Counted from the first letter of the stretch, positions 44,323 through 52,971 are shown. The stretch: DNA of 64,000 nucleotides from Rhodopirellula europaea 6C (GCF_000338295.1 NZ_ANMO01000211.1:62001-126000), one strand, 5' to 3'. Numbers and translations are program-made. Notes: generated from the sequence alone by a model not told the origin.

Positions 44323-45549
44323 TTACTGCAACTTGCTTTTGCTGGCCACCAATTCTTCGACAAATCGAACGGCCCAAGCCAAACGTCGTAGTGGTCGAGA
44401 GTCGCTTGTCTGATTGGCAAGGACCGCTGGCGTACGCGGATCGTCTTCTTTTGTCTGCGGTTTCAAACTGATGGACTTGAGCACGATACTTGGAACAAAG
44501 TCCGCCTGGATATCCTCCAGTAGTTTGGCCGTGCTGCGATGGAACACAGCGACACGATCGTCGGGTCGGATGAACGATCGCCAACGTTCGCGAAATTCAT
44601 TGACCGACGCCAATGGATGCAGCTCGTCTGGCGTCAGTCTTAGGCGGTTCATAAACGATTCATCGTTCAACGAGTCAGACTGGAGGGCACAGCGGAAGAA
44701 CTCACCCGATCCTATTCGAACCGCGTTCCAGAAAAGTGGTGCTGGCGGATGAGCGTTCGTTGCTGACTCGTCATCGATGTTCCCTCGTTCCTGTTCTCCG
44801 TAGGCGACCACGATGTTGTCAACGTTTTCGGTCAACACTCGTGGTACGTTGGCGGAACCTCGGCGCCGAGTCTCGTTGAGCCGCCAATTGGATTTGCTGT
44901 GCCCGATTTGGTCCGCGATCATTCGATCGAACACATCCACCAAACGATCGAATCCAGGTGTGGTGGGTTCGATTGCAGACAATGCCGCGACGGTCGCTTC
45001 GAGCGTGGACAGGGCGTGCTCGTTTGGTTCACGACGGATGCGGTATCGACCGGGTTGAGATGGTGCGAGTCGGTACCGAGGGAGCGTCTGCAGACGTGGG
45101 ATGTCGCGAAAAAGAGTCTTGGCGTGATGCCACGTTCCGTCGATCACCACCAGTTGCTTTGGTCGTTCCTCCGGAGCCAAGTCCGATAGTAGTTTTGCGT
45201 TGTCGCCGGGATAGAGCAGCCCGACGCTGTCACTGAGCGGCATGGTCGCAAATCGCTCGGCCAATTCGTGGTTGTAAGCAACCATGACCCGGCACTTTTC
45301 CAGTGACTGGCCGACGATTCGAGCGGTGTTGAACGGGTGAGATCGCTCGCGACGATTCTGCATGATCAACACATCGGTTTGATTGGCCACCTTTGGAATC
45401 AGATCGCAGAAGCAAAGCGATCGAGGACGAAAACAAACGTGACAGCGTGTCGGCTTGTCTGATTCGACTGCAGTTTTGTTCGGCAGAGGGGATGAAATGT
45501 CGATCGGGAAACGGCTGATTCGAGTGTGCGACGGAGTGAACAACGCCAA
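44323..45549 (-). CDS. DTW-domain protein, tRNA-uridine aminocarboxypropyltransferase-like, with C-terminal extension
   Basis: 408 aa from a TTG at 45549; the next Met (near LIMQNRR) would lose the zinc site. Residues 36-49 hold a Cys cluster (CHVCFRPRSLCFCD). The catalytic signature DGTWHHAKTL and RYRLAPSQPGRYRIRREPNEHALSTLEA match the DTW family, which transfers the aminocarboxypropyl group from SAM to uridine in tRNA. Family members are normally about 200-240 aa. Here roughly 170 extra residues follow, including WNAVRIGSGEFFRCA and RPLRRLAWAVRFVEELVASKS, with no domain I recognise. Confidence 0.85.
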   Translation of the reverse strand: MALFTPSHTRISRFPIDISSPLPNKTAVESDKPTRCHVCFRPRSLCFCDLIPKVANQTDVLIMQNRRERSHPFNTARIVGQSLEKCRVMVAYNHELAERFATMPLSDSVGLLYPGDNAKLLSDLAPEERPKQLVVIDGTWHHAKTLFRDIPRLQTLPRYRLAPSQPGRYRIRREPNEHALSTLEATVAALSAIEPTTPGFDRLVDVFDRMIADQIGHSKSNWRLNETRRRGSANVPRVLTENVDNIVVAYGEQERGNIDDESATNAHPPAPLFWNAVRIGSGEFFRCALQSDSLNDESFMNRLRLTPDELHPLASVNEFRERWRSFIRPDDRVAVFHRSTAKLLEDIQADFVPSIVLKSISLKPQTKEDDPRTPAVLANQTSDSRPLRRLAWAVRFVEELVASKSKLQ

Positions 45550-45639
45550 CTCTAAAAGAAATTAAGGTGGTCGGGTATCAGGTGTCAGTGACGTCAGACA
45601 TCGGCAGGTGAATTTGTTTTGTCGCAACGAACGAGCAAT

Positions 45640-45678
45640 CAAAAACAAACCCCGCGTGCAGAATGCCTGCACGCGGGG
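45640..45678 (-). terminator. rho-independent terminator of the double DUF1080 gene
   Basis: A perfect 12-bp GC-rich stem (45650-45661 with 45667-45678, loop 5 bases) is followed on the minus strand by a T-rich stretch (45640-45649). It lies 30 bp past the stop at 45708. Confidence 0.85.
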
Positions 45679-45707
45679 TCGCTGGGTACTCGTGACTGAT
45701 CGCTAGA

Positions 45708-47033
45708 TCACTTTTCTTCGCGAATGGAGATCGCTTTAAACTCGACCGGGTCGCTGTGACCGGCGAAACCAAAGTGACCCGAGGTTCGGGTTTTGCCTGG
45801 GTGAGCACTATCGGCCATGTAGTCGTCGATCTTGGAAACATCGGTGTCAAGGATCACGTTGCCGTTCAGCTCGACTCGGATCGTTGGACCGATGACGGTG
45901 ACTTGCTGGAAATTCCACTCGCCGACGGGACGCAAGTAGCCGCGTTTTGCTGCTGCCATGCCGTATGCCGATCCGTGATACTGTCGCTCATCTAGCTTGG
46001 CGTAAGCAGGGTGATCGTTGTCCAAAACTTGCAATTCAGTCATCGCGGCGTAGGCGGGGTTTCCTTGTTTGGGGGCTCGGATGGCCAAACCGTTGTTGCC
46101 GCGAGCAGGCAATCGGAACATCAAGCGAACGGAGAAGTCGCTGTATTCTTTTTCAGTCAGCAGGTTGCCGCCGCGGCCCTTTTGGCACTGGATGGTGCCC
46201 GCCTCGGTGACTTCGTAATCATCGACTGCTCCGATCCAGCCATCGAGGGTCTTGCCATCGAAGACCGAGACAAATCCGTCGTTGTGGCTTTCGGCCAAGA
46301 ACGTGTTGGCTTCTTCTGTGCCGAGTGGACGCACCGCGAGGTTTCTCCAGCGGATTTCACCGCCGTGGGTTTGCAATTGAATCGGGCCGGAAGCGGGCAA
46401 TGGTTCGCCGCGACGCCAGTAGTTCTCCATGATCGCGTGGTCGACGGTTTGCTTTCCGTTGAGCCACACGGAGGTTCGCGAACCAACTTGGATGACGTGA
46501 ACTGTGTTCCATTCGCCGAAAGGCTTGTCAGCCAAAACCAGAGGATCTTTGCCCGCTGCACCGGGGGAATTGTTCCAAAGAGCACCGCTGCCCAGGTTGG
46601 CTCCCAGATTGAACTTGCCTTCGTCGGTGGTGTCCCAAATCTGGACTTGAGGGGTACCCTTCAAATAGATGCCGCTGTCTGCTTTTGCGACGGTGCGGTA
46701 TTCCAGTTTCAACTCGTAGTCAGAATAGGTTTCGTCGGTCGTCAGATACGCACCGTGGCCGTCGTTGACCAGCTCTCCGTTCTCAACCGACCAGTGTGAC
46801 TTCGCGTCCGCGGTCCACTCTTCGATTTTGGATGCCCGTTCTTCTTCGGACAGTTCAGCGAGTTTGTACGGGTCGAAGTGTGGCTGGCCGTGCCATCCGG
46901 TCAGGTCTTCGCCGTTGAACAGCTTCGTCCATTCGGACTGAGTGTCGGTGGCGTCTTGGGCGTACGAAGTTGTGAAGGCGGCGAGGCACAAAGCCACGCA
47001 AAGCGGCAAGCGTTGGTTCAGGTGTAAGTTCAT
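45708..47033 (-). CDS. exported protein with two DUF1080 domains
   Basis: 441 aa from the ATG at 47033, with a signal peptide (LCVALCLAAFTTSYAQ). Two concanavalin-like DUF1080 domains are visible. The first has WTKLFNGEDLTGWHGQ, WSVENGELVNDG, DYELKLEYRTVAKADSGIYLKG and HGGEIRWRNLAVRPL. The second has FVSVFDGKTLDGWIGA, EYSDFSVRLMFRLPARGNNGLAIR and FQQVTVIGPTIRVELNGNVILDTD. DUF1080 is linked to 3-keto-disaccharide hydrolases in recent work, and planctomycetes encode many. Periplasmic glycan processing is likely. Single gene with its own terminator. Confidence 0.9.
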   Translation of the reverse strand: MNLHLNQRLPLCVALCLAAFTTSYAQDATDTQSEWTKLFNGEDLTGWHGQPHFDPYKLAELSEEERASKIEEWTADAKSHWSVENGELVNDGHGAYLTTDETYSDYELKLEYRTVAKADSGIYLKGTPQVQIWDTTDEGKFNLGANLGSGALWNNSPGAAGKDPLVLADKPFGEWNTVHVIQVGSRTSVWLNGKQTVDHAIMENYWRRGEPLPASGPIQLQTHGGEIRWRNLAVRPLGTEEANTFLAESHNDGFVSVFDGKTLDGWIGAVDDYEVTEAGTIQCQKGRGGNLLTEKEYSDFSVRLMFRLPARGNNGLAIRAPKQGNPAYAAMTELQVLDNDHPAYAKLDERQYHGSAYGMAAAKRGYLRPVGEWNFQQVTVIGPTIRVELNGNVILDTDVSKIDDYMADSAHPGKTRTSGHFGFAGHSDPVEFKAISIREEK

Positions 47034-47436
47034 GTTGCAACGTTGAAGTGGAAACCAAAGTGAAGTGAATCGATCGAACGCACGTGTTGTCAGCGTGACG
47101 GTTCGGCATTGGTTCACGCGCAGTGTCAAAGACACTCACGGAACGAACAATTTGTGCGGGCGTTGGAAGTCGCTCGGTGGAATGGAAGCCGGCTGATTTT
47201 GCTCTCACTGACCATCAGTGAGAACGAAGACGCGGCGACCACGTCGTATCGAATGCGGCTTGAGTTGGCTTGGCAAGTCGAGCCCGCAACGAAGGATCGC
47301 GGTTGGGTGGGATTTTAGGCGGGATTCAGACAGGACCTATCAATGGAGGTGGGACAATATCCGAAGTCCTCGTAGGATAATCGTTTCGGGGACGCGGATG
47401 TTGCGGCCCATCGCCAATCGCAAAAATGTGACGTTG
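47034..47436. other. intergenic region between divergent DUF1080 and trmL genes
   Basis: About 400 bases. Apart from the inverted repeat at 47203-47223 I see no RNA gene and no supported ORF; an open frame runs through it in the trmL frame (from 47218), but trmL starts at 47437 by family length. Promoters for both genes are expected here. Confidence 0.5.
47203..47223. promoter_or_regulatory. 21-bp palindrome, possible operator
   Basis: Perfect 9-bp arms (47203-47211 and 47215-47223) separated by CCA. It lies 170 bp upstream of the DUF1080 start and 214 bp upstream of trmL, with no T tract, so a regulator-binding site is more likely than a terminator. No regulator is encoded next to it. Confidence 0.35.
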
Positions 47437-47922
47437 ATGTCCGACAGTCTTCCCTTATCCGTGTCGCCACCCGCCCATGTCGTCCTCTATCAGCCGGAAA
47501 TCCCTCAGAACACGGGGAACATCGGTCGAACCTGCGTCGCTGTGGGGGCAAAACTTTGGATCGTTGAGCCCGCTTCGTTCCAATTCGACGAGAAACGTTT
47601 GCGTCGTGCCGGGCTGGATTATTGGCAGTACCTGGACTGGGAGCCGGTCCCCTCTTGGGACGCTCTTTGCGAACAGCTGAATCCGGAGCGATTCTTTTTC
47701 TTTTCCAAGTTCGCCAAGCGGACCGTTTGGGAAGCCGAATTCGCGTTGGGTGACGTGCTGGTTTTTGGACGCGAAACCAGTGGTTTGCCGGCATCGATTT
47801 TGAAGCCTGATGACCCAAGGTCGCTTCGGTTGCCGATGCGAGAACAAGTCCGGAGTCTGAACTTGAGCGTCACCGCGGGCATCGCTTTGTACGAACATCA
47901 GCGTCAAACCATCAACACGTAG
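47437..47922 (+). CDS. trmL: tRNA (cytidine/uridine-34 2'-O)-methyltransferase TrmL
   Basis: 161 aa from the ATG at 47437, matching family size (about 157). SPOUT methyltransferase motifs: LYQPEIPQNTGNIGRTCVAVGAKLWIVEP (motif 1), LVFGRETSGLPASIL (motif 2) and RSLNLSVTAGIALYE (motif 3 with the SAM-binding knot). RRAGLDYWQY is also typical. TrmL methylates the wobble nucleotide of certain tRNA-Leu. The frame is open back to 47218 without family support. Confidence 0.95.
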   Translation: MSDSLPLSVSPPAHVVLYQPEIPQNTGNIGRTCVAVGAKLWIVEPASFQFDEKRLRRAGLDYWQYLDWEPVPSWDALCEQLNPERFFFFSKFAKRTVWEAEFALGDVLVFGRETSGLPASILKPDDPRSLRLPMREQVRSLNLSVTAGIALYEHQRQTINT

Positions 47923-47953
47923 AGCAACAACGTGACGACGGCTGCTCACTCGC

Positions 47954-48916
47954 CTAGCGACGTTCGGTGTGGCGGAGAGGACGCTGAACCAGCAACTTGG
48001 TTCCGGGGAATCGTTTCTCCCAGTCCTGCGCCGCGAGAGTTGCCGCTTTTTCCGTTTCGAACCAAGTGAAGACACCAGGCCCCCAACTGCTTTGTCCGAC
48101 ACCGCGAAAACCGGAGGCAATTAGACGTTCAATCAAACGCGTTGTGGCTTCGCCGTTGTATGGACCACCTTGAACGGACGCAAACAGTTCGCCGCTGGAA
48201 CGGTTGTAGCGTGTGACAGAATCGGCAAACGAGTCGAAGTTTGATTGTTCGATCGATGGAATGAGTTCGCCGGTGAGGATATCGACTAGTCTTGCTCGCT
48301 CTTCGTCGCTGGCTGGTTGCAACGCGTCAAACTGTTGCTGTTCTTCATCTCCGCTGATCGTTTCAATTGGCGAGGCATCGTCCATCAACACGATGCCAGC
48401 ACGCCACGATTCAGGGACTGGGATTCTACGGTCGATTGGATTGAGTTGCTGGTTGCCGGTTCGTTCGCGAGCAATGGCTTGTCCGCGATTCAGGCCTTCG
48501 ACAATGAACCCAGGTTCAAAGAATCCGTGCGATCCGACCGCACTTCGTCGGCCTCGGTTGGCCAGCCGCAAGACACATTCACGCGTCGGTGGTTCCGCGG
48601 AAATTTGTTTCAGCAGTGCCAGCGAAATGGCGAGCGAGAGTTGAGTCCCGCTTCCCAACCCATTGTGAGGCGGTGCCGCAGAAACGACCTCGATGGTCAC
48701 GGATGGGCGTGTGGCTTGGCCGGTCATTTGTTGCCAACGATCGACGATTCCGATAATCCGATCGCGATGGCGTTCATCACATTGAAACGTCGGCGCCGAT
48801 CTTACTCGAACGCACGTGGGTGGTCCGTCGATCATGACGCCGCAACCGCCAAAGGGTGCCGCGACATCCAACAACCCAAAGTGCAGACGTGCTCCCGTTT
48901 GAACCTCAACGCTCAT
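47954..48916 (-). CDS. beta-ribofuranosylaminobenzene 5'-phosphate synthase
   Basis: 320 aa, GHMP-kinase fold. It begins VEVQTGARLHFGLLDVAAPFGGCGVMID, with the GHMP loop PPHNGLGSGTQLSLAISLALL, then GRRSAVGSHGFFEPGFIVEG and the C-terminal GFRGVGQSSWGPGVFTWFE. This matches beta-RFAP synthase, which condenses para-aminobenzoate with PRPP, the first committed step of (tetrahydro)methanopterin synthesis. Planctomycetes use this cofactor in C1 metabolism. ATG overlaps the DUF447 stop by ATGA; last gene of the trio with PabA. Confidence 0.92.
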   Translation of the reverse strand: MSVEVQTGARLHFGLLDVAAPFGGCGVMIDGPPTCVRVRSAPTFQCDERHRDRIIGIVDRWQQMTGQATRPSVTIEVVSAAPPHNGLGSGTQLSLAISLALLKQISAEPPTRECVLRLANRGRRSAVGSHGFFEPGFIVEGLNRGQAIARERTGNQQLNPIDRRIPVPESWRAGIVLMDDASPIETISGDEEQQQFDALQPASDEERARLVDILTGELIPSIEQSNFDSFADSVTRYNRSSGELFASVQGGPYNGEATTRLIERLIASGFRGVGQSSWGPGVFTWFETEKAATLAAQDWEKRFPGTKLLVQRPLRHTERR

Positions 48917-49500
48917 GAGATCGACGACTCTCGCACGTATCGCCGAATCAATTGCAAAGCCTCATGCTCGTCCTCACCGCCAGTTTTTTCGATCGCGATA
49001 CTGGCGCGTTCGAGTTCTTCTTCGATCTGCTGGGGTGGCAGCAAATGCAAACGTGTGGCTGCGACGGCGGCTTCGATGATTGCGTGTTTGGCTCGATTGA
49101 ATCCGAAAAACGGATCCACCAAACCGGAATCCAGACAGCGCGCGGTGAGCTCATGTCGCGGTAGCGTTCCGGCTCGCTGGGTGACTTGGACGGCGAACCA
49201 GCGATGACAGCGTTTCAAACGAACATGGGTGCCTTCCAGTCCAGGTATCGCAGCCACCCTATCCGTCGCGTCAACTTTTCCGATTGCGGTTTTCGCGATC
49301 AGCAGGGCATCGTCGATCACATGAATGACCGCGTTGCCGCTAGCGAGCAAGTTGTCGCAGGTGGTCGATCCTTCGTAGGGACGAAGCAAGAATTTGGGGA
49401 GGCCACCAGTCGATTTTGGTGGCAGCACAATCGGTCCCAGCGGTGCCAGGTTGACGTGCCCCTGTTCGTTGATTGTCGTGACCAATGATTCCAAGATCAT
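48913..49500 (-). CDS. DUF447 protein, methanopterin-biosynthesis associated
   Basis: 195 aa. DUF447 pattern: MILESLVTTINEQGHVNLAPLGPIV, FLLRPYEGSTTCDNLLASGNAVIHVIDD, and later FFGFNRAKHAIIEAAVAATRLHLLP. The family has an FMN-binding split-barrel-like fold and is found with tetrahydromethanopterin genes in methanogens, methylotrophs and planctomycetes. Its exact step is not established. ATGA overlaps on both sides (with pabA at 49497-49500 and beta-RFAP synthase at 48913-48916). Confidence 0.9.
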   Translation of the reverse strand: MILESLVTTINEQGHVNLAPLGPIVLPPKSTGGLPKFLLRPYEGSTTCDNLLASGNAVIHVIDDALLIAKTAIGKVDATDRVAAIPGLEGTHVRLKRCHRWFAVQVTQRAGTLPRHELTARCLDSGLVDPFFGFNRAKHAIIEAAVAATRLHLLPPQQIEEELERASIAIEKTGGEDEHEALQLIRRYVRESSIS

Positions 49501-50231
49501 GACTTTGCACCTCCGCCCGCACCCGGTTGCGAAATCGAGATTGGCGGAATGGTTGTGCGTTGGAAGCGTGAACCTTGGGGCGATGGCTGGTTTTCTGGTT
49601 GATGCCGTTGAGCCATCCCGATGAAGTGTTCAAACATGGCCAGTCCGCCTTGCGTGAGCAAAGACTCGGGATGGAACTGGACTCCGTGAACGCAGCGTTG
49701 ATGATCTGCCAATCCCATGATCAATGTTGGATCATCCGCTGCCCAAGCGGTGACTTGCAATGACTTTGGCAGCGTCGCCGCATCCACTCTGAGCGAGTGA
49801 TAACGTCCCACTTCAATGGTTGAAGGCAATCCGGCGAAAACACTTGCCCCGCGATGATTCACTGGGATGGCCATCCCGTGCATCGGTGGACCGACGACGA
49901 CTTTCGCACCGTACGCGGCCGCGATGGTTTGATGACCGAGGCAGATTCCTAGGATTGGAATCTTTCCGGCGAGGTGCTGGACGACATCCAGCGAACATCC
50001 GGCCGATTCGGGACCGTGGGGGCCCGGCGAGATCACAATCGCACTTGGGTTCATCTCGATGATCTGTTCCACCGACAATGAATCGCTGCGGACGACCTTC
50101 GTTTGCAATCCTTTGCCGGGTTCGTCTTCCATCGGCAGGTTGTTACCCGCGCGGTTCCGACGTGCAGCGACGCGGAGATAGCGCGCGACGTTGTGAACGA
50201 AGGAGTCGTAATTGTCGAGTAACAGTATCAA
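49497..50231 (-). CDS. pabA: PabA/TrpG-type glutamine amidotransferase
   Basis: 244 aa from a TTG at 50231, which gives the exact family start ILLLDNYDSFVHNVARYL. Class I amidotransferase triad: Cys in GICLGHQT, and His/Glu in GVQFHPES. SPGPHGPESAG fits PabA/TrpG. An insert of about 20 residues (RVAARRNRAGNNLPMEDEPG) follows the first helix, and a 30-residue Gln/Pro-rich tail closes it. It provides ammonia for aminodeoxychorismate (PABA) or anthranilate. The coupled beta-RFAP synthase consumes PABA, so PabA function is favoured. No PabB gene is in the window. Confidence 0.9.
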   Translation of the reverse strand: MILLLDNYDSFVHNVARYLRVAARRNRAGNNLPMEDEPGKGLQTKVVRSDSLSVEQIIEMNPSAIVISPGPHGPESAGCSLDVVQHLAGKIPILGICLGHQTIAAAYGAKVVVGPPMHGMAIPVNHRGASVFAGLPSTIEVGRYHSLRVDAATLPKSLQVTAWAADDPTLIMGLADHQRCVHGVQFHPESLLTQGGLAMFEHFIGMAQRHQPENQPSPQGSRFQRTTIPPISISQPGAGGGAKS

Positions 50232-50393
50232 CGAGAAACAGTTTCAAAGCGACGTCGGATTCCGGACGGCTTCATCGGTGATTGAGCAAGGAGCGGGAAA
50301 GTTGTCAGGTGCCGTCTTGCGAAGCACCAATGCACCGTACCAGCCATAGCGACCAGCCGGCTATTTCCCGTGGTTTCCTTCGCCAATCGCGAA

Positions 50394-50885
50394 TCAGCGT
50401 CTCGGTTTGGCAAATTTGATCTTCTCGATCAATTTGACCACCTGATCGCCGTCTTTGTAACCACTGACTGCGGTGATGGCACGGATGACGTATTCGTACC
50501 GGAGGTTGTAGTCCGTGTCGATTTCGATTTCCGGACCCTCGCCTGCTTCCACTTCCATCGGAGTTGATGTGCCGATCAGGCCAATCACGTTGGCTCGCAA
50601 TTTGTCGAAGCTGGCCGCGTCATTGCCCATTTGAATGTCGTTCAGCTCGATTCCGGCGAGAGAACCAGCGGCATCAGAGCGAAGACGCAGCTTTAACGGC
50701 AATTCAGTCGTGTCCAACGCACTGCTGCCTTGGCCGGCCAGCGGCATTTTGATGCTGAAGTCGCCTTCCATCTCCACAATCTTGAACGTCATCACAAAGA
50801 AGATCAGCAGCAGAAAGACAATGTCAATCATGCTGGTCATGTTCAGCTCGGTGCCCTGGCTCGTTTCGCGGTTGCGAATTTTCAT
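50394..50885 (-). CDS. ExbD/TolR-like biopolymer transport protein (second)
   Basis: 163 aa from the ATG at 50885. One N-terminal span after a short charged leader (ETSQGTELNMTSMIDIVFLLLIFFVMTFKIVE), with the conserved Asp in MIDIVFLLLIFF that carries protons in ExbD/TolR/MotB-type proteins. The periplasmic part ends IRAITAVSGYKDGDQVVKLIEKIKFA. Works with an ExbB/TolQ channel. ATGA overlap with the first ExbD gene. Confidence 0.92.
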   Translation of the reverse strand: MKIRNRETSQGTELNMTSMIDIVFLLLIFFVMTFKIVEMEGDFSIKMPLAGQGSSALDTTELPLKLRLRSDAAGSLAGIELNDIQMGNDAASFDKLRANVIGLIGTSTPMEVEAGEGPEIEIDTDYNLRYEYVIRAITAVSGYKDGDQVVKLIEKIKFAKPRR

Positions 50886-51319
50886 GAGCGATCCTCTTTG
50901 ACCCGCAGAGCAAAGTTTTCCAGGTTGGAATCTTGGCAAACGCGGATGATCTCTTGCACCTCACCCGCAGCAACATCCTTGTGTCCTCGGATGACGACGT
51001 TTGCGTCGCTGACCGCTTTGCCTTCGGCGCGGATGACGGCCAGCTCACGGTCCAAACCAATTCGCAGTGTTTCAGCGGTGTAATCATCGCCGCCCAAGAA
51101 GACTCGTCCGTCCGCTCCGACATGCAAGATGATCGGGAACTCAAGTGCGACTTCAGGAGGTTTGACCAAACGGCTGTTCGGCAACACGACGTTGTCGTTG
51201 GCTTCGGTTTGCGCGAAGTTGATCAACACCATGAAGAATGCGATCAACTGAAACGTCATGTCGATCATCGGTGTCATGTCACCTTCCGCCATGTCGACTT
51301 CGGTGCGTTTGAGTCGCAT
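50882..51319 (-). CDS. ExbD/TolR-like biopolymer transport protein (first)
   Basis: 145 aa. Leader with acidic residues, then DMTPMIDMTFQLIAFFMVLINF with the conserved Asp, and a periplasmic domain (ALEFPIILHVGADGRVFLGGDDYT; ANVVIRGHKDVAAGEVQEIIRVCQDSNLENFALRV). Shares one base with the ExbB stop (TGATG). Two ExbD-type proteins per ExbB are common in planctomycetes and other bacteria. Confidence 0.93.
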   Translation of the reverse strand: MRLKRTEVDMAEGDMTPMIDMTFQLIAFFMVLINFAQTEANDNVVLPNSRLVKPPEVALEFPIILHVGADGRVFLGGDDYTAETLRIGLDRELAVIRAEGKAVSDANVVIRGHKDVAAGEVQEIIRVCQDSNLENFALRVKEDRS

Positions 51320-52218
51320 CAGCCACGTGCTCCTGACTTGGGCGACATGTCTTCGAATTTGCTCATCAGGTTTTCGCTTTCAACGCCAACTTCAAGCAAC
51401 AGACGAGCGACTCGATTGCGAAGAATGTTGTATGCCGCGATCGCAGGAATGGCGACGGCGAGCCCGACCAACGTCGTGAAAAGAGCGGTTGAGATACCGG
51501 CGGCCAAGTCAGATGGTTTTGGAGTGGAGCCGCCCAGAGCGATGACTTGGAAGGATGAAATCATCCCCTGAACCGTTCCGAACAATCCAATCATGGGGGA
51601 CAGGTTGCCAATCAAAGCCATGTAGCTGAGTCGGTGTTCGAGCTTCATGCTTTCTTCTTCGCCGACTTCCTGCATCGCTTCCAGAGCTTTGTTGTATCCC
51701 TTGCTAACCTTGGCCAAACCAGCGGCCAAGACTTGACCAAGCACAGATTCGTCCGCCTTTGCCAGATCGTAGGCGCCTTGATTGTCATTCGCGGCGAGCC
51801 GTTGACTGAATTCTTCCACCAGCTCGGTCGGGCAGAGCGTGTCGCGGCGAGCCGCCAACATGTTCATCACGAAAAGCGAAACCAGCGTCACGGACAAAGC
51901 CAAGAAAACGATCAGGTAGGTGACGCCGAGTGAATCGAAGACCCATTCCAGCAAGGATTGATCGGTCGCGGGTGGCGCCGCATTGGCATCGTTTCCGTTC
52001 GCGTTGCCAGCCGCATCGACCTCCGGTTGTTCGGCAGCACCGGGGCCAGCCGGCTCAGCCGGTCCTTCGTCGACCGGGTCGTCGCCGAATTCGGCCATCG
52101 CATCGTCTTGAGCGAACGTGGGCGTGAAAGACGACCCAGCAAAAACCAATGATGCGAGAACAATCCCCACCGTGAAGAGCCAAGTTCGAGAAGCCAACGG
52201 TTCAGCAAGACGCATCAT
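51319..52218 (-). CDS. ExbB/TolQ/MotA-type proton channel protein
   Basis: 299 aa from the ATG at 52218. A signal-like segment (TWLFTVGIVLASLVFAGSSF) is followed by an exported Ala/Pro/Glu/Asn-rich linker (about 40-90), then the three-span ExbB core: LGVTYLIVFLALSVTLVSLFV, the large cytoplasmic loop with LVEEFSQRLAAND and LEHRLSYMALIGNLSPMIGLFGTVQGMISSF, and AAGISTALFTTLVGLAVAIPAIAAYN. Exports of energy from the proton gradient to the outer membrane or cell surface are the usual role. First gene of the ExbB-ExbD-ExbD unit. Confidence 0.92.
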   Translation of the reverse strand: MMRLAEPLASRTWLFTVGIVLASLVFAGSSFTPTFAQDDAMAEFGDDPVDEGPAEPAGPGAAEQPEVDAAGNANGNDANAAPPATDQSLLEWVFDSLGVTYLIVFLALSVTLVSLFVMNMLAARRDTLCPTELVEEFSQRLAANDNQGAYDLAKADESVLGQVLAAGLAKVSKGYNKALEAMQEVGEEESMKLEHRLSYMALIGNLSPMIGLFGTVQGMISSFQVIALGGSTPKPSDLAAGISTALFTTLVGLAVAIPAIAAYNILRNRVARLLLEVGVESENLMSKFEDMSPKSGARG

Positions 52219-52713
52219 GGACGGAACAACCACGGGAGGAGAGAAAAGTCGAGTGGGTTTGACTCAGAATAATCCACGCTGACGCCCGTCGCACCACCCC
52301 TGCGGCGGTTTGTGCTCCCAAAACACCGTCGGATGTTCGGATTGGTCGGTTCATTCCGGTGAATCGATTCAACTTCCAATTGGTGGGCCGTTTCATAGGA
52401 CCCATTCGGTGGAGAGTTGTCACGACGCGACAGTTCGGAAATGAACGCCTGGCACCGGCGGACGTCAGATGTTCGCGTGATGACCACTTCCGCGAAGTGG
52501 AGTTGCGAACGATACAATAACGATCGAAGACGTCGTTTGTTCTCACCGGTGTGGGAACTTTGATGCTGTCACGTTGACCTCCGCCAGTTCGCATGCAGCG
52601 AGCATCGCACCTTGTTCGAGGAATCTCGTTCGTTTGCGATCATGCAATGCATCGGCGTGCAAATCGGCGAAGCGCCTTCGACTATCCCCATCTGCAAATT
52701 GAGACCCACGCTC
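52219..52713. other. long intergenic region between ExbB and DUF4404 genes
   Basis: About 495 bases with no supported gene. It should carry divergent promoters. A perfect 7-bp inverted repeat with a 3-base spacer (52484-52500) is the only structured element I can see, and a TACAAT box lies at 52513-52518 without a matching -35 box. Confidence 0.5.
52484..52500. promoter_or_regulatory. 17-bp palindrome, possible operator
   Basis: Perfect arms 52484-52490 and 52494-52500 around CGC, followed 13 bp later by TACAAT. Could be a repressor site on a promoter for the DUF4404 gene; no direct support. Confidence 0.3.
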
Positions 52714-52971
52714 ATGAGAAGTGAATTGGACGCCACGATTGCTCGCCTTCATGAGCAACTCGCTGACATCGATGACCTGGACCCAACTGAGATCGCTCGT
52801 TTGAAAGCGGAGCTCGACGAAATTCGCGAGACGTTGGATGAACAGGATGTCAACTCAGCGACGTTGGCAGAACGCTGGCAACAACAAGTCGAACATTTTC
52901 GCGAGTCACATCCGGTGCTGACGGAAAATGCGGGCCGCGTTGCGGACATGCTTTCTCAAATGGGAATCTGA
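52714..52971 (+). CDS. DUF4404 family small protein
   Basis: 85 aa from the ATG at 52714; the frame is open back to 52612 but family proteins start with the helix LDATIARLHEQLADIDDLDPTE. Heavily charged, helical, probably coiled coil (IARLKAELDEIRETLDEQ), ending HPVLTENAGRVADMLSQMGI. DUF4404 proteins have unknown function. Cytoplasmic. Confidence 0.8.
   Translation: MRSELDATIARLHEQLADIDDLDPTEIARLKAELDEIRETLDEQDVNSATLAERWQQQVEHFRESHPVLTENAGRVADMLSQMGI

Noticed and set aside
44203-44391. Small plus-strand frame of 62 codons after the propeller gene
   Set aside because: Runs into the 3' end of the DTW gene on the other strand and spans the palindrome; no coding signal.
46011-46799. Open frame of 262 codons on the plus strand
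   Set aside because: Antisense to the double DUF1080 gene, whose protein is well supported.
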